Shown: positions 1-7,152 of the stretch, in pieces
Layout of the letters: every line of letters starts with the position of its first letter
Numbering within the stretch: the stretch's first letter is position 1
Notes under the pieces: generated by a model
The model's database searches: none
What the model saw: the letters and a program-made list of their open reading frames with translations, nothing else
What the model was told of the DNA's origin: nothing
Position numbers and translations under genes: made by a program
Assembly: GCF_900103275.1 (NCBI RefSeq)
Contig: NZ_FNGP01000006.1
Span: 1-64,000, forward strand
Direction: 5' to 3'
DNA from: Tessaracoccus oleiagri
Lineage (GTDB): Bacteria; Actinomycetota; Actinomycetes; Propionibacteriales; Propionibacteriaceae
DNA length: 64,000 nt

Positions 1-1231
1 GGTTGTTGTAACGGATCCGGATGTTGTCGCCGCCGCGGATCTGGATCGCGTCCGGGTGGGCCTCGGCGTTGCGCATCAGGTGGTGGACGTAGTTGTGCTC
101 CACCACCACGTTGTCGGCCGTGATGAAGATGCCGTCCTCCGCGGAGTGGATGTTCGAGTAACGCACGGTGCCCGAACCACTGTTGAAGTAGATGCCCTTG
201 CCGTCACCGCCCTCGTTGCTCACCTCGACACGCTCGATCAGCGTGCCCGACACACCGGGGTGCACACGGATCGGGTACCGCGCAGCACCCGTGGACACCC
301 GGGAGTTGCGGATCGTGACGTTGTTCGCCTGGACGTCGATCGAACCGTCCACATCCAGCCCGTCGATCACCGTCCCGGGCGTCGTCACCACGATGCTCCC
401 CGACCGACGCAGCACCGTCCCGGCAGGCACGCCGGTGTTCGTCGCGTTCGGGAACCCCGTCGGCGCCGCGGTCTGGGTCGGCGTCGGGGACGCGGTCGGC
501 GTCGGCGAGGCGGTCGCGGTGGGGGTGGGGGACGCGGTCGGCGTCGGGGACGCCGTCGGCGTGGGGGACGCGGTGGGCGTGGGCGAGGCGGTCGCGGTGG
601 GGGTCGGCGACGCGGTCGGGGTGGGCGAGGCCGTCGGCGTGGGCGACGCGGTGGGCGACGGCTTCGCGGTCGGGGTCGGTGACGCGGTGGCGGTCGGCGT
701 GGGGGACGCCGTCGGCTCGGGGGTCACCTCCGTCGAGTAGGGCACGCCGTCGATCGAGGAGTTCGTGACGACGGCCGGGTTGCTCGAGGTGAAGTAGAAG
801 TCATGGCGGCAGTCGAAGAGGTCGACACGGTCGGCGGTGTAGTTGCCGTGCGCGATGCCGTTGGTCCGGTCGGCCTGGCAGTACACCTGGGTGTTGAGGA
901 TGCGCGCGCCCTTGAAGCCGTCGTAGATGCGGATGGCGTTGTAGCTGCCGCTCTTCACGATGGTGTTCTTCACGGTGACGTTGTCAGCCTTGATCTTGAT
1001 GTCGCCGGTGACGAGCCGGCCGTCGATCACGGCGCCGTCCTGCTTGACCTCGATGGTCCCCGACTTGACGAGGCTGCCCGTGTCGATGGCGGCGAACTGG
1101 GTGGCGCCTGAGGCGGGGACTGCGATGGCGCCGATGCCGAGCGCGCCGGCCGCGAGCACCGTGCCCACGAGGCCGACTTGCTTGCCACGGGCACGAGGGA
1201 ACCCCGCGAGAATTCGCGTTTTTCCTATCAT
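1..1231 (-). CDS. Secreted right-handed beta-helix protein with Pro/Thr/Ser/Ala linker (C-terminus outside window)
   Basis: The frame stays open from an ATG at 1231 down to base 1, so at least 410 codons are visible and the C-terminus is missing. The ATG follows a GGAAGG ribosome site about 13 nt upstream. Residues about 18-38 form a hydrophobic segment ending in PASGA, a likely signal peptide. Residues about 45-165 carry beta-helix style turns (DNVTVKNTIVKSG, GARILNTQV), then comes a low-complexity linker of repeated PTPTAS/PTATAS units (about residues 170-253), then a second module with the same turn pattern (NVTIRNSRVSTG, NVVVEHNYVHHL). This is typical of pectate-lyase-like or polysaccharide-binding secreted proteins. 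It sits at the edge of an exopolysaccharide locus, so it may bind, modify or cleave the polymer; the catalytic residues cannot be judged from the part seen. Confidence 0.8.
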   Translation of the reverse strand, partial: MIGKTRILAGFPRARGKQVGLVGTVLAAGALGIGAIAVPASGATQFAAIDTGSLVKSGTIEVKQDGAVIDGRLVTGDIKIKADNVTVKNTIVKSGSYNAIRIYDGFKGARILNTQVYCQADRTNGIAHGNYTADRVDLFDCRHDFYFTSSNPAVVTNSSIDGVPYSTEVTPEPTASPTPTATASPTPTAKPSPTASPTPTASPTPTASPTPTATASPTPTASPTPTASPTPTASPTPTATASPTPTASPTPTQTAAPTGFPNATNTGVPAGTVLRRSGSIVVTTPGTVIDGLDVDGSIDVQANNVTIRNSRVSTGAARYPIRVHPGVSGTLIERVEVSNEGGDGKGIYFNSGSGTVRYSNIHSAEDGIFITADNVVVEHNYVHHLMRNAEAHPDAIQIRGGDNIRIRYNN

Positions 1232-1326
1232 AAAGAAAGTAAATCCTTCCGGATGGGGCCCCGCTGGAGAACGGGCCCTTTGATGGGGAGTCACCGACGT
1301 TTCCGACGGCGCGACTCACACCTTAA

Positions 1327-1346
1327 TAGAAACCTGAGAGTTTCTA
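1327..1346. repeat. Inverted repeat TAGAAAC-N6-GTTTCTA in AT-rich leader
   Basis: Perfect 7-bp arms (1327-1333 and 1340-1346) lie in the AT-rich 164-base gap between the beta-helix gene start and the acetyltransferase stop. It could be an operator for the beta-helix gene or part of a terminator for the upstream pair. No T-run follows, so an operator is slightly more likely. Confidence 0.4.
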
Positions 1347-1395
1347 ATACTCGGCCCCGATTAGTTGCCAAAGCGGATTTCAGATGGCGTCTTTA

Positions 1396-2025
1396 TTAAG
1401 ATCCGCTCTCGAAAGGGGCCTCGAACTCGTGCATCCGGGACTTCAGGTCCTCGACGTCGGTGTCCCACCAGCGCTCCGCCAGGAGCCGCTCGATCGTCTC
1501 CGGGGAGAAGCGGTACCGCACCACCCGGCCGGGATTCCCCACCACCACCGCGTACGGCGGCACGTCCTTGAACACCACCGCTCCCGCGCCGACGACGGCG
1601 CCATCGCCGATCTCGTGCACGCCAGCGCTGATGATGGAGTTGTGCCCCAGCCAGACGTCGTTCCCGATGCGCAAGGGGCTGTACTCCCGCTCCTTGCTCA
1701 CGTAGCCCAGCCCGGGGTTGAAGAAGAACCCGTGCATCGACTTGCGCTCCAGCGGGTGGTCGAGCGTGGCGGCGAAGGCGGTGCGGGCGATCGACGAGTA
1801 CCGCCCGATGCTGGTGCCGCGGCCGAACGAGAACGGGACGAAGCAGCCGCCGTGGGTGTACAGCCCAACGTCCACCCCGTGGTGGTTCCGGAAGATCTCC
1901 CTCAGGGTAGTGGAACGCATCTCCCCTCCCTCGAGGGCGAGGCAGAGTCTGGTCACGACGCCCCGAACGGATCGCCGGCGTATCCCGTAGAGGCGGACCA
2001 GCACGCGTTCCAGCCACGGAGTCAT
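1396..2025 (-). CDS. Left-handed beta-helix (hexapeptide repeat) O-acetyltransferase
   Basis: 209 residues. The middle and C-terminal half shows hexapeptide-repeat turns typical of the xenobiotic/CatB and serine acetyltransferase-like family (IGNDVWLGHNSIISAG, IGDGAVVGAGAVVFKDV, PPYAVVVGNPGRVVRYRF), with a histidine in WLGHNS in the place of the usual catalytic His. It should use acetyl-CoA to acetylate a sugar hydroxyl of the polysaccharide or its lipid-linked precursor. The ATG overlaps the stop codon of the FrhB-like gene by one base (TGATG), so the two are translationally coupled. The substrate is not deducible. Confident on family, moderate on role. Confidence 0.85.
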   Translation of the reverse strand: MTPWLERVLVRLYGIRRRSVRGVVTRLCLALEGGEMRSTTLREIFRNHHGVDVGLYTHGGCFVPFSFGRGTSIGRYSSIARTAFAATLDHPLERKSMHGFFFNPGLGYVSKEREYSPLRIGNDVWLGHNSIISAGVHEIGDGAVVGAGAVVFKDVPPYAVVVGNPGRVVRYRFSPETIERLLAERWWDTDVEDLKSRMHEFEAPFESGS

Positions 2026-3260
2026 CACGGCCCCTCGCTCGATTCGGGTCGCCGGTAGCCGCGGGCCAAACCGCGCCGCAGGGTCCCGCCCATCTCGCGG
2101 ACGAACTTCACCGGTCCGATCAGCCGTGCCGCGCGCCAGAGGTGGAAGCCGCGGAACCTCGGCACCGGCAGGCCGAGGAGTCCCAGCGCGGTGAGCCGCG
2201 CCGCCACGAGCTTCCTGCGGCGCACGAGCCCCTGGGCGGCGACGACCCGGTGGGCGTCGCTCTCGGTGAGCTCGACGTACCCCGCCTCCGCGGCCCCTTC
2301 CACGAGCCTCCGACCCAGTGGGGTGCGCGCCAGGACGACCGAGATGCCCTCCGGCGACTCCTCGCGACGGTGCCAGGCGTCGCCGCCCGTCACGTCGGCC
2401 AGTTCCCCCAACCCGTCGGGGCAGACCTGGCACCGCAGCTGTCGATGCCGCCGGGCGAGCGCCCCCCACGACTCGTCGTAGCTGAGTGAGGCCTCCTGCC
2501 CGTCGCGGCCCCGGACCCGGAACCGCCCCGGCCAGCCGTCGCCGCGGTAGCGGACGGAGGCGATGCGGTCCTCGTCGAACCCGAGCGTCGAGGCGAGCCC
2601 CAGGGTGCCCGCCGAGGCCGGCGTCCCCGCGCAGAAGAAGCTCAGCACCGCTCCGAGGTTGCGGTCGAGGGCGGGACGCTGTTTGCGCAGCTCGGCCACG
2701 GCGGCCACGTCGCACGGCTTGCCGACGAACACGCAGGGGCCGTCCGCCTCCTCGATGAGTCGGAGCGCCTCGACCGGGGAGGAGGGTGCGTACCTCGACC
2801 CTGCGTTCGCGAGGAGCCCCGCGCGATCGTGGCTGGTGATCGTGCGGTTCGTCCAGGGCTGCGTCGGTTCCATCCCGACGTGGACGACGAGCCGCATGCC
2901 GAGCCGCTCCACGCAGTACGCGGCCAGCGCGGTGACGATGCCGCCCGAGGACGCCCTGCGCCGGACCTCGGGGTCCGCCGCCCAGCCCTCCCAGATCGCG
3001 TCGGCGGGTCCGACGAGCAACTCGTCCCGGTCCGTCGGTGCCGGCCTGCCGGAGGCGGGCGACCGCACACCCGCCCCGGGACAGGCGGCGACGATGCGGT
3101 CCTTCACCTCGATGGGTAGCGCCGCCACGCCGACGGGGCGGGCTCCGATGGTCGGGACGTCGCGCATCGTCACGCCGCCGTCGGCACCCAGGTAGGCGCA
3201 CGCGCCACACCCCGAACACATGTGCCCGGCGAGCACGGCGTCCAGCGGGTGGGTGCTCAT
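2025..3260 (-). CDS. Coenzyme F420 hydrogenase/dehydrogenase beta-subunit (FrhB) family iron-sulfur protein
   Basis: 411 residues from the ATG at 3260, chosen because GGGAGAG lies just upstream and the N-terminus then begins right before the ferredoxin-like motif C15-S-G-C18-G-A-C21. A later CPG (near residue 60) is a probable fourth ligand. The body has the FrhB family pattern (RRASSGGIVTALAAY, VFVGKPCDVAA, CQVCPDGLGELADVTGGDAW). Members bind FAD and one or more [4Fe-4S] clusters; versions without hydrogenase partners are common in surface-polysaccharide loci, usually beside pyruvyl- or acyl-transferases, and their reaction there is not established. It is coupled to the acetyltransferase, so a redox step on the glycan or its modification is inferred. 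Confidence 0.85.
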   Translation of the reverse strand: MSTHPLDAVLAGHMCSGCGACAYLGADGGVTMRDVPTIGARPVGVAALPIEVKDRIVAACPGAGVRSPASGRPAPTDRDELLVGPADAIWEGWAADPEVRRRASSGGIVTALAAYCVERLGMRLVVHVGMEPTQPWTNRTITSHDRAGLLANAGSRYAPSSPVEALRLIEEADGPCVFVGKPCDVAAVAELRKQRPALDRNLGAVLSFFCAGTPASAGTLGLASTLGFDEDRIASVRYRGDGWPGRFRVRGRDGQEASLSYDESWGALARRHRQLRCQVCPDGLGELADVTGGDAWHRREESPEGISVVLARTPLGRRLVEGAAEAGYVELTESDAHRVVAAQGLVRRRKLVAARLTALGLLGLPVPRFRGFHLWRAARLIGPVKFVREMGGTLRRGLARGYRRPESSEGP

Positions 3261-3290
3261 CTGCTCTCCCCTCGCAGCAAGCGTGGACCC

Positions 3291-3296
3291 ACTATA
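3291..3296 (-). promoter_or_regulatory. -10 box TATAGT of the FrhB-like/acetyltransferase operon
   Basis: TATAGT on the minus strand lies about 31 nt upstream of the start at 3260, leaving room for a short leader with the GGGAGAG ribosome site. No convincing -35 was seen. Confidence 0.5.
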
Positions 3297-3369
3297 AATC
3301 GCCGCCCACGCTCGTGGCGGGGTTCCGCACAACCTCCTCCGATCGGGCTGGCGGCCGGGGCCCAACTGC

Positions 3370-3375
3370 TAATGT
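3370..3375 (+). promoter_or_regulatory. -10 box TAATGT upstream of the Wzz-like gene
   Basis: A TANNNT hexamer 43 nt before the start at 3419 in the divergent gap. It is the best -10 candidate for the plus-strand polysaccharide genes; no clear -35 accompanies it. Confidence 0.4.
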
Positions 3376-3418
3376 CTTGGCAACATGGCAGGGTGGCCGT
3401 TGGAGTAGGCGGTGGGAC

Positions 3419-4048
3419 ATGGACTTGGGAAGCGCGGTCAAGGTCCTGCTGCGCCGCTGGGTCGTGGTCCTCGTCGGGTTGCTGCTCACCGTGGGGGGTG
3501 CCGCCTACCTGTACCTCTCGGCACCGCCCAGCTACACGGCCGGGGCGAGGATGCTCCTGCTGTTGCCGCCCAACGCCCGCGGCGCAGACGCCGTCGGGAG
3601 TCCCTTCCTGTACCTCCCTGACGGCCTCAACGTCATCGGTCGGCTCGTCTCCGTCTCCGCCACGACGCGCGAGTTCCGGGAGGCGATGGCGGCGGAGGGG
3701 CTCACTTCCGGCTACCAGGTGACGGTGGACCCCCAGAACCCCATCGTCGTGATCGCGGTCGAGGGGCCTGACCCGGAGGACGTGCTCGCCACCAGGGACT
3801 GGATGGTGGGCGCTCTCCAAGAGGAGTTGCTCGCGGTGCAGGTCGAGGAGGGCGCGCCCGAGGCGCAGATCGCGCACGCCAGGGTCTTCGCCGCGGAGGA
3901 ACGTCCCGTCGAGCAGGGCAACGCGCGGCTGCGCGAGGTGATCGGGGTGCTCGGTGTGGGAGGTGTCGTCACGCTGCTGGCGGCATTCGGCGTCGACCGC
4001 CTGTTCCAGCAGCGACGGGCCCGCCGGGCCACCACCGACCTTCGCTGA
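3419..4048 (+). CDS. Wzz/chain-length-determinant-like membrane protein
   Basis: 209 residues with a transmembrane helix near residues 13-34 (VVVLVGLLLTVGGAAYLYL), an extracytoplasmic middle (about 140 residues) and a second helix near 178-195 (VIGVLGVGGVVTLLAAFGV) followed by an Arg-rich tail. This two-helix layout is that of Wzz/capsular polysaccharide co-polymerases, which set polymer length together with the Wzy polymerase. There is no attached tyrosine kinase domain. Sequence similarity to the family by eye is weak, so the call rests on topology, length and the surrounding glycosyltransferases. The ATG at 3419 is the first residue before the first helix. Confidence 0.65.
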   Translation: MDLGSAVKVLLRRWVVVLVGLLLTVGGAAYLYLSAPPSYTAGARMLLLLPPNARGADAVGSPFLYLPDGLNVIGRLVSVSATTREFREAMAAEGLTSGYQVTVDPQNPIVVIAVEGPDPEDVLATRDWMVGALQEELLAVQVEEGAPEAQIAHARVFAAEERPVEQGNARLREVIGVLGVGGVVTLLAAFGVDRLFQQRRARRATTDLR

Positions 4049-4098
4049 GCTTCCCTTCCCCGAGATAGTCGGGGGTTCTCTCGAAAAGGGTCTGAGCG

Positions 4099-4104
4099 TA
4101 TAGT
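4099..4104 (+). promoter_or_regulatory. -10 box TATAGT upstream of the GT2 gene
   Basis: TATAGT ends 34 nt before the ATG at 4138, within a 90-base gap, suggesting the GT2 gene has its own promoter rather than depending on the Wzz-like gene. Confidence 0.5.
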
Positions 4105-4137
4105 CAGTGCATTACGACCGTGTGTTCGGGGGAAATC

Positions 4138-4992
4138 ATGGTCAGTGTAATCATTGCCGCGCACAATGAGGCGCCGGTACTCGGCGCGACGCTCGACGCA
4201 CTGCTGCGGGCCGCGCCCGATGCCGAGGTCATCGTCGTCCCGAACGGGTGTACCGACGAGACGGCACAGGTCGCCCGCAGCCGCGAGGGGGTCACGGTCG
4301 TCGAACTGGAGAAGGGCAGCAAACCGCTCGCGATGAACGCCGGCGACGAGGTGGCGCGCACCTTCCCGCGGATCTACCTGGACGCCGACATCATCGTGCC
4401 GCCGGGAGGGGTCGCCGCCCTCGAACGGGCGCTCGAGCGGCCGGGCGTCCACGCCGCCGTGCCGGGACGATTCATGGACTGCTCGGGGCGCCCGTGGCCG
4501 GTGCGGGCCTGGGTCAGCGTGCACCGTCGGCTGCCGGTGTTCCGCGACGCGCTGTTCGGCCGCGGCATGATCGCCCTATCCGCGGAGGGCCGGTCCCGGT
4601 TCGAGGAGTTCCCGCCGATGGTGGCCGACGACCTCTTCCTCGACGGCATGTACTCCAGCGACGAGAAGACCGAGGTCGCCGAGGTGCGGGTGGTCGTCGA
4701 GTCACCGGCGTCCACCGGTGAGCTGCTGCACCGCCTGATCCGGGTGCGACGGGGATCCGCGGCCATGCGGGGGGCCGCACAGCAGGGCGAGGTGCCGATC
4801 TCGATCCGCCCGGCGCGGCGCTGGTCCTGGCTCGTCGACGTGGTGTTCAAGGACCCGAGGCTGGCGCCGGCGGGGGTCGTGTACGCGACGATCACGACGG
4901 CGGCCGCCGTCTCCGCCCGCCTGCAGCGACGGGGCAGCATGGACTGGGGCCGCCGCGCGGCTCGGCAGTCGCTCGACCAGCGCGCTGCATGA
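4138..4992 (+). CDS. Family 2 (GT-A) glycosyltransferase
   Basis: 284 residues. The N-terminus is a standard GT2 fold start: VSVIIAAHNEAPVLG, then VIVVPNGCTDET (nucleotide-sugar binding) and the DxD-type metal site in YLDADIIVPP. The start at 4138 is chosen over an in-frame ATG 18 nt upstream because GGGGGAA precedes it and the protein then begins directly at the conserved first strand. It would transfer a sugar from a nucleotide-sugar to a lipid-linked acceptor in the cytoplasm. The hydrophobic stretch near the C-terminus (AGVVYATITTAAAVSA) may anchor it to the membrane. It ends one base before the convergent deacetylase gene. Confidence 0.85.
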   Translation: MVSVIIAAHNEAPVLGATLDALLRAAPDAEVIVVPNGCTDETAQVARSREGVTVVELEKGSKPLAMNAGDEVARTFPRIYLDADIIVPPGGVAALERALERPGVHAAVPGRFMDCSGRPWPVRAWVSVHRRLPVFRDALFGRGMIALSAEGRSRFEEFPPMVADDLFLDGMYSSDEKTEVAEVRVVVESPASTGELLHRLIRVRRGSAAMRGAAQQGEVPISIRPARRWSWLVDVVFKDPRLAPAGVVYATITTAAAVSARLQRRGSMDWGRRAARQSLDQRAA

Positions 4993-4993
4993 C

Positions 4994-5668
4994 CTACCGC
5001 AGGGACTTCGTCAGTACCCGCACACCACGCGCGAGCCGCTTGCCGGCCGGAAACGGCGCCAGTGCGAGGCGCTCGATGTCGTCGGGCTCCCAGCCGCGAA
5101 CGTACGAGGAGCGGGGCACCAGGCGCCCGCGGGTGACCGGCCCCCCGTCGCTGCTGAACACCGTCCGGTAGTGCGCCAGGCTGCGCAGGACGCGCCGGTC
5201 GTAGCTGCCGAACGGAATGGCGAACTCGTCGACCGTGCCCTCGGACGCCTCCTCCAACCGGGCCCGCGATCCCCGGCTCTCCCGCTCCAGGGTCGCGTCG
5301 TCGGCGCGCCGGAGATCGACGTGCGCCCAGCCGTGACTACCGATGCCCATGCCGGCCGCGCGAAGCCTGGCCAGCTCGTCGGCATCGAGGTACCGCGCCG
5401 CGCCCAGCCGCCCCGCGCACGGGAAGAAGGTGGCCCGCAGCCCCCGTTCTGTCAGCGCCGGAAGCGCCCGGTCGACGTCGCTGCGGTTGCCGTCGTCGAA
5501 CGTGATGACGAGGTCGACGCGCCCGTCGCGGTGCACGTCGGCGAGCGCGTCGGCGAACTGCAGCCACAGGCCGGCGGGACACCAGAACGGCCGTTCGTCG
5601 TCGGGCACGTCCCGCGGCGGCTCACCGATGCCGTGGAAGTTGAGGACGACCCGACGGCGCCCGCTCAC
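4994..5668 (-). CDS. Polysaccharide deacetylase (NodB homology domain)
   Basis: 224 residues with the NodB motifs: TFDDG (motif 1, catalytic Asp and metal Asp) in LVITFDDGNRSDVD, and SHGWAH (motif 2, the two zinc-binding histidines). The GTG start at 5668 overlaps the stop of the upstream glycosyltransferase as GTGA, so the pair is translationally coupled. No signal peptide is visible, which suggests action on a cytoplasmic or membrane-face substrate, or release by another route. It probably removes N- or O-acetyl groups from a sugar of the exopolysaccharide or precursor. Confidence 0.85.
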   Translation of the reverse strand: MSGRRRVVLNFHGIGEPPRDVPDDERPFWCPAGLWLQFADALADVHRDGRVDLVITFDDGNRSDVDRALPALTERGLRATFFPCAGRLGAARYLDADELARLRAAGMGIGSHGWAHVDLRRADDATLERESRGSRARLEEASEGTVDEFAIPFGSYDRRVLRSLAHYRTVFSSDGGPVTRGRLVPRSSYVRGWEPDDIERLALAPFPAGKRLARGVRVLTKSLR

Positions 5669-7008
5669 GTCGACTCCGCGCGGCGCGTGCGGAGGAACCG
5701 GGTCAACTCCTCCTCGTCTTCCAGGGGCACGAACCGCCGGCCGTGGTCGTCGACGTCCGGGTCGGGGGCCGCGTACGAGTGGCGCTCGAACCGCGGGCGG
5801 CCGAGCACCTCGTCGAACACGTCGCCGAAGACCTTCGCCTGGCCCGCCCAGTCGAACATCTCCACCACCCGCGCCCGCGCCCTGCGGGACAGGTCCACCC
5901 GCAGCTCGGGGTCCGCGACGAGCCGCTCCACCTCGTCGGCCATGGCCACGATGTCGCCGGACGGGACGTAGCGGACCGCGTCGCCGCCGGTGACACGGGT
6001 CTCCTTGAGGTCGAACGAGACGGCCGGGAGCGCGTAGGACATGTACTCCAGCGTCTTGTTCATGGTGGAGAGGTCGTTGAGCGGCGTCTTGAGGTCCGGC
6101 GAGACCCCGATGTGCGCGCGGCTCAGCTGCTCGGCGATCTCTCGCTTGTCGACCCGGCCGGTGAACGTGACGACGTCGTCGAGCCCCATCTCGGCCGACT
6201 GCCGGCGCAGGTCGTCGAGGCAGTCGCCGAAGCCCATGAGCGTGGCGCGGATGTCCGTGCGGCCGCGGCGGCGCAACTCGTCGACGAGGAGGAGCACCTG
6301 GTCGACGCCATCCTGCGGGCCCATGATGCCCAGGTAGGCCAACATGGTGAGGCCCTCCGGCACCGGCTGCTCGGGATAGATGGGCCGCATGCGAGCGGTG
6401 TCGGGTCCGCTGCGCACCACGTCGACGTCCTCGGGGCGCTTCCGCCCGCGGCGCAGCGCGATGGCGCGGTAGGAGTCGTTGGTGGAGATGACGCGGTGCG
6501 CGGTACGGAACGTCCTGCGCTCCAGCCAGTGGAGGAACGCGAGTTCCAGCCTCTGCACCGCAGTCTTCGGTGCGCCGAACCGGCTGTGGAACAGCTCCGG
6601 GTTCAGGTCGTGGTGGTCGAACACGAACCGGACCCCGCGCAGCCGCCACAGCAGGGCCAGCAACCAGTAGGTGTCCGGCGGGTTGCAGGCCTGGATCATC
6701 TGGAACGGCCCGCGCTCCCGCCACGCCACGACGCTGAGCCACGCGGTCCGCAGCCAGCTGTAGACGAACTCGACGGCGTAGCCGAGCGCCCCGGTGGCCA
6801 CGGGTGCCGGGGCGTACTTGTAGATGCGGGCCCCGTCGATGGTCTCCCGGGCCGGATCGCCCGGGCCCTTGGGGCAGATCAGGCTGACGCGGTAGCCGCG
6901 GTCGAGCAGTTCGTGGAATTCCAGCTGCACCCTGCGGTCCACCTGGATGGGCAGATTCTGGACGATGACGAGGACATGAGGGTCGTCTCCCCCGATAGAA
7001 CGACTCAT
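5665..7008 (-). CDS. Family 4 (GT-B) glycosyltransferase
   Basis: 447 residues. The N-terminal half has a GT-B acceptor-domain start (VLVIVQNLPIQVDRRV) and the FDHHDLNPE segment seen in GT4 enzymes of exopolysaccharide loci. The C-terminal half carries LAYLGIMGPQDGVD, TLMGFGDCLDDL, VTFTGRVDKREI and the donor-site region MNKTLEYMSYALPAVSFDLKETR, where the EYM glutamate matches the GT4 E-x7-E position. It works on nucleotide-sugar donors in the cytoplasm. The ATG lies 7 nt after TCCTTCGG with only a weak ribosome site. It is the first gene of a two-gene unit with the deacetylase. Confidence 0.9.
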   Translation of the reverse strand: MSRSIGGDDPHVLVIVQNLPIQVDRRVQLEFHELLDRGYRVSLICPKGPGDPARETIDGARIYKYAPAPVATGALGYAVEFVYSWLRTAWLSVVAWRERGPFQMIQACNPPDTYWLLALLWRLRGVRFVFDHHDLNPELFHSRFGAPKTAVQRLELAFLHWLERRTFRTAHRVISTNDSYRAIALRRGRKRPEDVDVVRSGPDTARMRPIYPEQPVPEGLTMLAYLGIMGPQDGVDQVLLLVDELRRRGRTDIRATLMGFGDCLDDLRRQSAEMGLDDVVTFTGRVDKREIAEQLSRAHIGVSPDLKTPLNDLSTMNKTLEYMSYALPAVSFDLKETRVTGGDAVRYVPSGDIVAMADEVERLVADPELRVDLSRRARARVVEMFDWAGQAKVFGDVFDEVLGRPRFERHSYAAPDPDVDDHGRRFVPLEDEEELTRFLRTRRAEST

Positions 7009-7068
7009 TTCCGAAGGATAAAGCCCATTAGCACATAAGTGGGGGTTCCGTCAAAATATTTGAAGGAT

Positions 7069-7074
7069 TAGACT
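7069..7074 (+). promoter_or_regulatory. Candidate -10 box TAGACT for the sugar transferase
   Basis: TAGACT with TTCCGT about 17 nt upstream (7046-7051) lies in the 144-base gap between the divergent glycosyltransferase and sugar transferase genes. The rest of the gap holds no gene that I can support. Confidence 0.4.
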
Positions 7075-7152
7075 CGGGTCCAACGAGAAAGACGCCTTCC
7101 ATGGGGGGTGGGCGCGCTCGTCGACAAGGCATGATTCATCGGGGGAGACATC

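Noticed and set aside
479-722. Possible CRISPR-like or satellite repeat
   Set aside because: The repeats are 6-18 nt with no unique spacers and keep the reading frame of a Pro/Thr linker.
192-740. Gly-Val-Asp repeat protein on the plus strand
   Set aside because: It is the reverse reading of the PTPTAS linker of the minus-strand beta-helix protein, whose signal peptide and both flanking modules are in frame.
2026-3219. N-terminal extension of the acetyltransferase frame
   Set aside because: The frame is open further upstream but the extra part is Arg/Gly-rich and overlaps the well-supported FrhB-like gene; the TGATG junction gives a clear start.
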